DNA of 64,000 nt from Kwoniella bestiolae CBS 10118 (Eukaryota > Basidiomycota > Tremellomycetes > Tremellales > Cryptococcaceae), in assembly GCF_000512585.2 (NCBI RefSeq), contig NC_089243.1, forward strand, positions 868,001-932,000, in the 5' to 3' direction. Numbering within the stretch: position 1 is the stretch's first letter; every line of letters starts with the position of its first letter. The translations under genes and the position numbers were made by a program. Below are positions 45,101 through 54,508 of this stretch, piece after piece. Under the pieces are notes generated by a model that worked only from the letters and a program-made list of their open reading frames with translations, was not told the origin of the DNA and ran no database searches.

Positions 45101-45284
45101 GACAGCAGATCCAGATGCCCAGTCAAAACCCAGACAAGGTGTTGAGAATGGGACATGGGGCATAGCGGGAGTGGGCTTCGACCCGACGGGAGATTGGCTG
45201 TATAGTGGGACTGAGCGGACCGTCGTGGAATGGGATCTGAAGAGGGGGTGTGGGGGTGGTGGGGGTGTATGGGGATTGGCTTAG
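42167..45284 (+). CDS. WD40-like protein with DUF2415-type segment
   Basis: An 839-residue protein in eight exons: 42167..42174, 42239..42464, 42572..42633, 42718..44183, 44277..44390, 44449..44517, 44594..44904, 45021..45284. The first coding exon is eight bases. Blade-like pieces are spread through the protein: SIFACGGQHGELYISD, EPRILISNNDCTVKMFSL, TAWSKDGRKFAVASQDGQ and VTVWDHRSSKPLA. Late in the protein lies ENSNIHLIDAQTFHTHVVIP, resembling the fungal DUF2415 segment. A long acidic (DEDEDMDIS) and Ser/Arg-rich insert interrupts the propeller. Intron 6 uses a GC donor (AAG|GCAAGT). Function unknown; DUF2415 name is from memory of the family pattern. Confidence 0.75.
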
Positions 45285-45711
45285 TGCCACTGTGTCAAGA
45301 TATCAACCAGCTTCTGAGCTCGATTTAAAATCTTGAGAAAAAAGGAAAAGGAGAGATCTTGTATATGTATTTCTTAGCGAAGATTCATCGGTTGTCTAGA
45401 TATTGTATGAGCCTTCTTGTACCTTGTATGTTATACGAACTTAATTGTGATGGGGTTATTTTGATGCAATGCGAAATGAATTGTATTGTTGGAGACATAT
45501 TGATGAATCTAAAGAGCTAAGTTCTGTCAGACACGTTCTGCATTCTAGGCTTTTACTGCAATCTTCCGCGATCATCGCACATGGGTCTCTCGAAGTCGGA
45601 ATTGTAGGTGTCGTGCACCCCCAGATTTTTCACGTGCGTACAAAAGCTACAAGTCGTCACAGGCTGCACACAGGTGGAGCACATAATCGAAACTCTATGA
45701 GCTGTGTAGAA
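45285..45711. other. Convergent 3' region, WD40 gene and orphan copy C
   Basis: No supported frame; AT-rich on the left. Confidence 0.45.
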
Positions 45712-46797
45712 TCAACTCGGCTGAAAGAATACAGATCCCGACGGACCATTACCTATTTGTCTCGCAGTGGTTCCATTGCAGATCTCGCCGGTGTATCGAA
45801 TGCTGTCACCGTTGATCTCTGGTCTGAATGTTAGTGTCAGAGCAGAGTGGGGGTCGGAAGATAATACCTCATGCATTTTATTCGGTATGCTTATCGGTTC
45901 CGTCGACAACGTGGCAGCAGCTTTAGGTCTTCCCTCTCGCCATCGTTCTTCGGTCATTCCAGCTCGCTCAAGCTCGCGGTAATTGGCCTCATAGAGCTTG
46001 TCGGGAGTCGTGTTCATGAGCTCCTCAAGATTGAATAGATGTGCTCTGAGCCTCCATTTGCCATCGAGAGCGTCATGTACATAACTGATGCGGGTGCATA
46101 CAGAATCATCCTTCTGGCTTAGCCAGCCAGTCGGTCGAGCCCTCACTCGATCCCTTTCTGGGGAGTCTGATTGTGCCGAAGCAGCAAAACTTCCCACAGC
46201 GTTATGCTGGCGGAGTTTCAAAACGGGTTGAGAGATCTGGGCGTTCATGGAAGCGGTTTGCTGGCGGAGTTGCAACACGGGTTGAGGACTCTGGACGTTT
46301 GTTGGAGGGGGAGAAACGTGAAGTTGATCATCAGGTCGTTTGAGCGTGTATGTCCTCGCGCCCCAATTATCATGTCCAGTGAAGGTGCGAACAAACTGTC
46401 TGATATCTGAAAATAGAGTGCGACTCCACTTATCTCTATGACATCCATCATGAGCCCTCGAAAGAGTGACACCGGAGTGGATGTAGAGACCATCTCCTTC
46501 GCAGTTGCGGACCATTGTGTCGATATCAGTGACTTTAGTGGAGCCACAATGACATCTAGCTTCGGATGGAAGATCTCGAACTTGGCTCTCCAGTCAGGCT
46601 ACTGTTTCTTTGATGTAAGGATGAGAAGCCACATCTTCCAAAGTTCCAGAAAAGACCATGTCTCTTTCGTCTCGCTTTTTGAGGGCATCATAGATACTTT
46701 TGATAACGGTTGAGGCAACCTCTTCGCTGAGTTTTATAGTGTTCTCATCAGGTACATTGGAAGCGTTGAGCTGATTCATGAGAGTGACCAGTGACAT
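45712..46797 (-). pseudogene. Orphan-family copy C, interrupted by an in-frame TGA
   Basis: One continuous frame of 362 codons from ATG 46797 to the stop at 45712, broken once by TGA at 46596-46594 (codon 68). The same frame continues with clear similarity to copy B (ASH..I......L before the stop region; CxC...T, then AH..CHR after it), so the coding signal spans the stop. The C-terminal half matches copy B's: LYEANYREL, AAATLSTEP, YTGEI, IGNGPSG. An 18-residue repeat (QPVL(Q/K)LRQ) lies in the middle. Explanations are a nonsense mutation, programmed readthrough (TGA CTG), or an intron I could not place. No known domain. Confidence 0.55.
46207..46301. repeat. 54-bp imperfect tandem duplication inside copy C
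   Basis: Units start at 46207 and 46261, both with ctggcggagtt. They code the 18-residue repeat beginning QPVL(Q/K)LRQ, keeping the frame. Confidence 0.75.
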
Positions 46798-47490
46798 ACT
46801 GTAGGTAAGGTCAAATGTTGGTCTGTAATTGGGTATACTAAGTCTCGGGCTGGGTAAGTTTAGTACCAAGTATGGTCAAGTTTGTGTGGAGAAGTCGAAG
46901 GAAGGGAGTGAAGATAGTCCTCAGCCAGTGGCGGAAGTTTTTCTCTTTTATACCTTGGATTTGGTTGATAGAATACTGAGCACGTCCGTTGACCGTCAGC
47001 GCTCCATTGAACGATCGTCCCCAAGGACCTGGAGCATGCCTGACTGGCCAGAAGTTTTACTCTAAAGGGGGAAGGCCTGGGATGAAAGGAAAGGAAAGCG
47101 ACAAAGGGGAGAGCTGATAGAAATCCAAGTCAAATGGCGTCGAGTGCATTTCTACAGCGACAGGCTATGAGCAAGCGACGATTTCAGATCCTTCGATACT
47201 GTCCCAACGCAGAATCTCAGTTGGAACCGTCACTTTGTCCATTGATATCATGATGCTATCCAGGTGTGTATCGTAATGATTATATGAGAGGTTTGAGTGA
47301 TTTGGGTGGTGATGGACTCAAACGGTTGGGTTATGATATAATACATAATAGCAGGCTCTATGGTGTACATCAATAAAATGCATCTTTGATAGTATAGTAT
47401 TTCCGACTTATTCAATGCTTGTTTGCCAGACGAACTAGCTCAGGCGGATCATACATGAGATACGATGGTACAGTTTGCTACTGGCTCATC
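46798..47490. other. Intergenic in the orphan cluster
   Basis: Lies between orphan copies C and B, which run in the same direction. No recognisable frame. Confidence 0.4.
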
Positions 47491-48891
47491 TCAAGAGGCT
47501 CGAAGCTTATCATTATCAAGGTTTCCCTCGTCTGCGAACATACACTCGCCTGGCCCATACCCTATGTCCTTTCTGTGAGGCCTCTTACTAATTTCACCGG
47601 TACATGCAAGTCTCCTACCTTTAAGTTGCGGGAAGAAGCTGGACTCGAGATCCTCTGGGCGTCCGTAAGAAACCAAGTCTCTCACGATTGAAGGGAGACC
47701 GAAGGGATCTTCCGACCAAAGAGTTGTCGCTGCTGTGAGCTGCGGTTTGTCTGTCCGGATTTTTCCTAACTCCAATTCATTTGCGTCATAGAGCTTTTCC
47801 AAACAGCTCTGCAAGGGAACACGAAATTTGGATAGGTGAGCTGTGACCTTCTCTTGTAAGTTAATATTCCCATCTACCCACTGATACAAAGAATTGGGAG
47901 TCATCGTGGAGGACGGTCCACAAACCCGATTCTGGCACAAAGTATTCTTTACCAAGATTGAGTCCGCGGTCTTTGAAAAATACTCTGTGGCTTCTTCAAA
48001 CTCCAAGGTGAGAGCTATAGGGTCTAATTAAGAACTACGGCATTCCGATTGCTTATGCGCTGAATTATCAGTACGAGATCTCTCATAAGAGGATTTAGAG
48101 AGATTAGCTCTATCTGATGGAATCGTCCCGTCAGTACTGCATCCGACACTGGCAATGAGTCATTCGATGACTCATGTATCCTCTGTCTCTATATGCTCGC
48201 AAAATCAAAAATGCTGACTGTGTCGATAGTAGCTCCGAAGCTATACATGAATCAGAAGGTTGCATAAAAAGAGTTGAAAGAACGTGATAGTACTCCCGTA
48301 AAAATGTAACAGTTTGATACGAATAGAATCACAGCCGGAACTAAGGTGATACAGACTTGTACATAGAGGAGGCAGTATCTCAACAGACTGCCGCACCCAT
48401 TTCGGAAACAGCCATCATACCTCTGTGAGGCAAGTGTTATTACAGTTCCCGGAAGATCTAGACAAATGGTATTCTCCACGCTCTGTACCTAGCTTGAAAT
48501 GGTCACCAGCTTGGTGGTTACGTGACACATGAAGCCATCGAGAGTTGCGAGCCTGACTGTAGGGACGCGAACCCTCGCGACAATGGGCATGTGATCGTTC
48601 GAGCCAAAGTTCCGCCTTGATGGTTGTCTTACCATTCGTTAGAAAGTTCAGAAAAGCACGGGGTCCTTTGATCCTGGTGGGTGGACATGAACAATCCTTG
48701 TCTATTGTCCCTATCAATGGGTTCACAAGTTCATCAATGATATGTCTGATACCACGATGAGAAGCGGTTCCTTCTTCTGTGCCGATGTAGGCACCTTGAG
48801 ATTTTTCGAGTAATAATCGATGGGTTTTTCTAGAGATTTGGCCTGGGGCTTCCGTGCGCAAAGTTCGTGTAGCGGGATGTTCGGTTGACAT
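47491..48891 (-). CDS. Orphan-family copy B, in two parts (gene model uncertain)
   Basis: Two frames together cover the length of copy C. The N-terminal part (ATG 48891 to about 48420) has GAYIGTEEGTASHRGI, CSCPPT and WLERSHAHCREGSR. The C-terminal part (from about 48015 to 47491) has KLYDANELELG, LTAATTLWSEDP, LACTGEI and IGYGPGE. Between them, about 400 bases start with a plausible donor (GAG|GTATGA at 48419) and end with a CTATAG acceptor, but the phases of these two sites do not match, so an extra exon, another splice site or a broken gene is needed. CxC and SH.HCR could bind a metal. No known domain. Confidence 0.45.
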
Positions 48892-49104
48892 GTTGATCTT
48901 GCTTGTGTGTATTGAGCTCGATGAGACCTGCTCAGATTACAAGTAAGGAGGAGTGATCGAATTGCCACTCGATGCGATCTTGTCCTTTTGTACATTATTG
49001 TGTGTCTCCTTGACAGTACTTCGTCCGACGGTTTGGGATCGGTACGTCATCGGTGCAGACTACATCTCCTTTGATCTGAAATGTCCTACTTCCGCTGAGA
49101 TAGC

Positions 49105-49473
49105 TCATGAGCTTTCAACTTTCAGCACTTTTTTTCTCTTTCCCCGCTTCATGTAGCTCACCGGGGAAACGAAAAAAGATGGGTCAAGACTCGAGAATGC
49201 CAAGCATTTCTCGAGTGGCCTGTCGATAAAAAGATGCAGACATGATTTGTCATAATCAATGGCACGAAGCGACGGCTTCTGTCTTGTTGGCCGAATTAGA
49301 TATGACTTTTGAAATGCTCGGATACACATCATCGGTCGAGGGCCTATGGAATTTCCGTGAGTCTCTTCGTATACCTTGTCGGGCAGATGAGTCAATCTTT
49401 CACAGATTGACTCGCTGAGCTGTTGTGAGATGTCGTCGCATAATCTTTGGGTGGTCTCGTCGGGTTGTGTCAT
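49105..49473 (-). CDS. Orphan-family copy A, N-terminal fragment
   Basis: A 122-residue frame from ATG 49473 (MTQPDETTQRL). Its first 45 residues resemble the N-terminus of copy C (TQRLCDDISQQLSESICERL against TIKLSEEVASTVIKSIYDAL). The later CxC, LYDAN and TGEI blocks are absent, so it looks like a truncated family member; the tail beyond about residue 75 has no counterpart and may be read-out of decayed sequence. Confidence 0.4.
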   Translation of the reverse strand: MTQPDETTQRLCDDISQQLSESICERLTHLPDKVYEETHGNSIGPRPMMCIRAFQKSYLIRPTRQKPSLRAIDYDKSCLHLFIDRPLEKCLAFSSLDPSFFVSPVSYMKRGKRKKVLKVESS

Positions 49474-50152
49474 GGTATTGGGTATTTCTCGTCTGTTAGC
49501 GTCCAAAGGGACAGTATGATTAGAGGATGTGGGAAATATTCGCCGCTATTCAAGAATACAATAGCAATACCAAACTTTATACCTTGGTCGATTCCTCATG
49601 CTGACTTCTGTGGCTTCCCCTTGCTGTTTGACCACATCAAACGAGAGGCACTGTGATCTTCTCAATGCCAGCAATGGCGATACATTGGTGGAAAGGAGGT
49701 GTATCGAGCGTTTCGAATGCGAGTACCGAGTCATTCCAGAAAGGCCCATTTCAATCTAAGAGTTCCAACAGGAGATCAAAGGACAGTTCTAAGTCAAGGG
49801 AAAGAGCAGGAAGGCATAGCGTCATATCAAGGGACACACTTATATGGCTGCAAGGGGATGCCTTCCTATGAAGGGCCAGCGCTGCCAGCAGACTCGGCCT
49901 GCAACGATCTTTGATAGTTTGGCTGTTGCCATGACCGGGACATTCACCAAAATGACAGGATGTTGTTGGGGGTCCATCATTTACAGATTTGTGCAAGGGA
50001 ATCGAAGGAACGAAGAGGCCCTTATTCAAGTCCAGTTCAGTTGTCCACGCACATCCTTATCTCTTCTATTAAACGATGACATGGTAGACCATAGTACCCC
50101 CCTCGAATCCCATTATTTCATCATAACATACGTCTCCATTATCAATATAGAT
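49474..50152. other. Intergenic between orphan copy A and the long F-box-like gene
   Basis: Several overlapping frames of 70-100 codons exist on both strands, none conserved or recognisable. I do not call any. Confidence 0.4.
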
Positions 50153-51799
50153 TTAGGAAGATAAGTTCTGGATGAAATCGCTATACGGCTCAAACCCCAA
50201 CTCCCTCTCTGTCCTCCTTGTATCCCTCTCGGAAAGCTTGGAGGCGACCTTTAATTCTGATCCATCCTCTGTCTTTGCCGTCTTTGTGACGGGATAACAA
50301 TCACACCCTCCTGCCCCTGACCCTGCGCCCTCCATCCCTCTCTCTTGCCTTTCTTCAATAGACAACAACCCACTGGTCGAAGTGCTCCAATCGACATGAT
50401 CAACCCACCACTCATCTTCAATCACCTCCGTCCCGATCGTATGCCCCTGATCAGAGTTCTTCACAATACCCATTATCTTCTCCTGCAATTCAATCTCGCT
50501 CTTCCCTTCTTCATACAATACCCCTAAACCCGTCCCTATGAATCTATATTTCGTCGCCAACCCTGCCGCTTTGGATTTCAATAAGATAGCGCGTAGCTCC
50601 ACTACTCTCGTTAAAAGATCTACACCAGTATTGCTACCCCCCTGGTATTGGATAAAGCTATTCGAAGATGCGGGACCCTGCATGTAGTTATGGGTAGTTC
50701 TGGAACTTGGCTTCACGAAGTGATATTCCACCTTTCTCAAGCTGCTGTTCGATAGGAAGGGTAGTTCCTCGTGGGTCAGGTCGTGCCATGAAAATTTACG
50801 TATCCCCCAATCCCTCGTCAAGGACGATTGAAGCATTTCTTTGGAGTAGCCAAAGACCTTTGAGCGAGGTATACGGAAGGAGTTGATCATATCGCTGGTT
50901 CGGGATGGATGATAGTCTGATAATTTGAGGAGAGATCCTGATACTTCCAGTTCGAATCCTTCTTCTTCTGGTGCATATGACAAGTATCCATGACAGTCTA
51001 CTGGCAGCAGCTTATCTGAGGTGCTCGGGGAATCTGATGATTGGAGGGATAAGCTCGATATAGATATCTCGTCCTTGCCGCTCCTAGGCATAGCGCGGTT
51101 CAAAGCTATAATGAAATCATGATCGTGTATCCTCGTGTATCTATTCGTATCATCCAGATGACTGAGGTGTTTCCACTGAGCTAAGGAATACAATACTTGT
51201 GGATCGAGTATCAATCTTCTTACTCCGGAGAAGAGTACCCCTTCCGTGGTGGAATTGACGATATGTAGGAAAGTCTGCGATGTAGTTATATTTGGTATAT
51301 CCTTGATAACCAGTATCCTAATTGACCCCAAGATCTTTCGTTTCCTCCCCTCGGTGGTCGGATTGGGTTCAACAACGACCACTTCCTTCTTCTTCTCTTG
51401 CTTCTTCCCATCTACATCATCAAGGGAATTCCGTTTATCCTTATCCCCACCATTCCTATGAGCTCCGCCAGAGCTGTACTTCCCAATACTATCCAAAAGC
51501 TCCTTCGGAGGCTTAAACACAAAACTCCCCGGACCCTCCTTAGGTCTCTTATCTTCGAATCCCCATAGAAACCTATCCCAGTTCGATTTATCCAGCTCCA
51601 CCCTCCTATACAGGTAGGGCATGACGATCTTGTATATCTCCGTATTGAGGAGACATAGTTTGGCGAGAACCGTGGGGGACTGGTCATATGATAGGAGGAG
51701 GAGGAAGACTTCGAATGGGAGATGAGGCATTGAGCGGATGTAGGGGGCGATGGGAGAGCGGTAGTGCCGTGGCGCAGAAGGGGATTTGAGGAATGACAT
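50153..51799 (-). CDS. F-box-like protein, long paralogue
   Basis: A 548-residue single-exon frame starting MSFLKS. Residues 25-70 carry an F-box-like pattern (LPFEVFLLLLSY ... LCLLNTEIYKIVMPYLYRRV). It aligns with the 16.4-kb protein through about residue 270 (RFLWGF, KEGPGSF, ILVIKDIPN, HDHDFIIALNR), with a Lys/Glu-rich insert near 130-150. The C-terminal 270 residues have no counterpart there and look like a divergent helical or leucine-rich region. A role in substrate choice for an SCF ubiquitin ligase is possible but unproven. Confidence 0.72.
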   Translation of the reverse strand: MSFLKSPSAPRHYRSPIAPYIRSMPHLPFEVFLLLLSYDQSPTVLAKLCLLNTEIYKIVMPYLYRRVELDKSNWDRFLWGFEDKRPKEGPGSFVFKPPKELLDSIGKYSSGGAHRNGGDKDKRNSLDDVDGKKQEKKKEVVVVEPNPTTEGRKRKILGSIRILVIKDIPNITTSQTFLHIVNSTTEGVLFSGVRRLILDPQVLYSLAQWKHLSHLDDTNRYTRIHDHDFIIALNRAMPRSGKDEISISSLSLQSSDSPSTSDKLLPVDCHGYLSYAPEEEGFELEVSGSLLKLSDYHPSRTSDMINSFRIPRSKVFGYSKEMLQSSLTRDWGIRKFSWHDLTHEELPFLSNSSLRKVEYHFVKPSSRTTHNYMQGPASSNSFIQYQGGSNTGVDLLTRVVELRAILLKSKAAGLATKYRFIGTGLGVLYEEGKSEIELQEKIMGIVKNSDQGHTIGTEVIEDEWWVDHVDWSTSTSGLLSIEERQERGMEGAGSGAGGCDCYPVTKTAKTEDGSELKVASKLSERDTRRTERELGFEPYSDFIQNLSS

Positions 51800-52681
51800 G
51801 GTGGTTCTGAGCAGGGAGGAGTAGATGATCGATGATGATGAGGGGATGGGTGTGATTCAGGTGATGAAGTGACGGTGAACAGGGGAGGAACGTGTGGTTT
51901 TCGTCTGGATGGGCGGTATTGTGTGAGTAGGTTTTGCAGTGTTAACGATCAGAGTAACGTTCTCATGGAGGATATGGAGCAAATCACTGCAGTGTATGAT
52001 AGTTATATAGATATGCCTTTTAGGGAGCGGGACAGACTTGACCTACCCAAGACGATGGCAATGTGTAATGTCTGTTGACAGCCGAATAAGTCGGACAAGC
52101 TAAGAGCTAAAAAGCGATGCTCTTCATAAGCTTAAACCTTGACACATCGGAATGTCGGATAACATGGCCCGAACATGGGTCAACGATAGCTGTAGGCGAT
52201 GAGTGCCTACATGCAGAAGGTGTATGTAAGTGAAGGTGATTCACAAACGTGCACGTATTCTCTCTCCTATGACGACAGCGGCACTCGAGATTATGAAAGC
52301 TGTGCATTCATTCCTTATCAAGCTTATCTCTCGTGATGCTTACGGCCGATCAGGGATGAGGATGGGATGAACAAAAGAAATACTACTGGCATTTCTGATT
52401 TAACGGAAATCTGTAGCAAGGTTCGGCAGAACAAGAGCCAGCTAGCGGACTCATGCATACCGAAGGATTATAGGAAATGGTATATGAAAGAACAGAAATA
52501 GGAACCTTCTGACGACTACTTGATATACGTGTTTGTTATTCACCTTTCCTCGCTCCATCTACTGCAATTATTGGAATCGCGGAGCCCTACATCTATACCC
52601 AGCTGTCCGAGCATATATTTACACTTTTCTCGATGAGCATTCCTAATTATACTTGACTTGATGTGCTATGGCGTGTTAGAT
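51800..52681. other. Intergenic, F-box-like promoter and RCR-like 3' flank
   Basis: Nothing supported in 880 bases; the listed short frames look random. Confidence 0.45.
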
Positions 52682-53686
52682 CTAATGGGTCTTGGCGGGA
52701 GGTGGACCAGCTGGAGGTTGGTACTGAGAATTGGTAGTACCGGTGTTTTGCGGGCCTGAAGGGATGCAGGTCGTACCGTCAGCCGCAAGATCCCTATCGA
52801 CCTCTTTTGACATACGCAAGAATGGATGACACTCACTAGTAGCTACCTCATACCCAGGCGGAGCATTCCCCCCTCCACCACCAGCCTGAGCCTGCTCCCT
52901 CTCCAATCTCTCAGCCTCTCTGGCCTGCGCCCACTCGTATCCATGCTCATGATCACCTTCATTAGATGTCCTGTTGGTATTTTGATACTGCCCAGCCATG
53001 GATGGTTGATAAGTCTGAGCAGGGGCGGTAGGGTTGTTTCCGTATGGGTTTCCATTATAGTTGGAATTACCGTAAGATTGTCCTTGACCCCATTGTCCCT
53101 GGGGTGGGGGAGGGTTGTTGACGTAGGGGTTTTGGGCGTTTTGGTCGTTGTTGTTGTAGGGAAGGGCGGGGGGTCGGAATTTCGAGAACTGGTTTCGAAG
53201 TTGTCTGAAACGGAAGAACAAGAATCAACATCCTGTTGTGAATGCCCAACTCAACTCTGACAGCCACATTATGCGCAGTCTGCAAGTCAAGACTCGCTCG
53301 ACCACTTTCGTAGTCCTTTGACTGTCAACATTGGCCAAGATCGCCTTTTTGCCATCTCCCGATGCCATCAACCTCGACAGGACAGGAAGACTCACTTTCG
53401 ACGATAATATCCACAAAGAGAAAACAGCAGAATCACACCAACTGCAATTCCGATACCAATTCCTAGCCTAGCACCCCACGAGAGACCTCCATTACAATAG
53501 TATCGACGACCTAAACGATGGCGAGCAAGGTATCAGCACCAACGAGCAAGAAAAAACCATCGAAGTCGCCACCAAACCTCACAAAGGATGGCTTGACTCA
53601 CCGTACCCATCATAACAGATCGCAGCGCGTACATCCCTCGCCGCTAGTAGCAGGACTACCGATAATAGTGATATGCTTGACAACAT
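52682..53686 (-). CDS. RCR-like single-pass membrane protein with PY motif
   Basis: A 213-residue protein from four exons: 53686..53602, 53510..53396, 53204..52837, 52755..52682. Residues 1-22 form a signal peptide (MLSSISLLSVVLLLAARDVRA), then a short lumenal part with Cys-containing AICYDGYG and RRYYCNGG, one membrane helix (about 44-62, LGIGIGIAVGVILLF), a basic stop-transfer CGYYRRK, and an Asn/Gln/Pro-rich cytosolic tail. The tail has a PPxY motif (PPGY, 182-185), the type bound by Rsp5-like ubiquitin ligases. This layout resembles Rcr1/Rcr2 proteins, which affect chitin deposition and endosome-vacuole traffic in yeast. Homology is by layout, so the name is tentative. Confidence 0.65.
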
Positions 53687-54508
53687 GTTGAGTTGGATGT
53701 TGATGGATGACTGAAGAGAAAGAGAAAGAGATGGATGATCGAAAGAATGAGATGTGAGTTAAGTATAAAATGGATGATGTTTGGTGGGGCGGTGCCAAGG
53801 TGTGAGTTTGATGCCAAGACTTAATTGCCTAATCGGATCATACAGGATACTACGTCATACTATCTGAGCGGTAAAGCGGTGATCGCCGGTGAATGATTTG
53901 TATGTCTGCTGTGTGAGTGAGTGACTACCTTGTAGAGGGCCTATTCAATCATTCAGTTGCCGTGGGATTGAGCTGCTCTCATGCATATGTATAGGGAGTG
54001 AGTCTAGATAGATGGCGGTGATGCGTGACCGTTAAGGAGGAATATCCAAAAAGAAGTCAGTGACTTTGCAGAGTAGACGGTGTTTGCTTGCAGCGGTGTT
54101 CAAGCAAAATGAGAGGCGTCTCTTTTGAAAGCCTTGGACCAGCATTGATGGAGGAACATTGACTCTCTCAAAGCCGAAGCTCCTAGAAGCAGTAGCCTGT
54201 CCTGCGTTCGGTCTGTATGCCTCGGGATGTAAGAACGTTGCTTGACCCAGATTCAATGTCTATCAATGATGGACGGCCTCCACTCACGACCTCGTCACGC
54301 ACAGACAACATGGCTCAGAGTTAACCGGAACGAATGATTGTCGATCGAAAACATTACTTCACCATAAACAGTTGTGACAGCTCTGCTTCTTGCAGTAGAT
54401 CTATCATTCAATCCCAGTTGTATTCGTACGGGCTCAACTCGATACCAAGTGTCCGCCTTCTACTATGCGTACCTTATACCCAACTCACCACCTGTAACAC
54501 CTCTCAAA
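53687..54508. other. Divergent region, RCR-like gene and REV3
   Basis: Both promoters are expected here. In-frame codons upstream of the chosen REV3 ATG are open back to 54374, so an upstream start cannot be excluded. Confidence 0.45.

Noticed and set aside
46594..46596. TGA read as selenocysteine
   Set aside because: Dikarya are known to lack selenoprotein machinery and no SECIS-like element is apparent; mutation or readthrough is more likely.
45712..49506. Transposon or viral origin for the orphan cluster
   Set aside because: No terminal repeats, target-site duplications, transposase, integrase or reverse transcriptase motif is visible.
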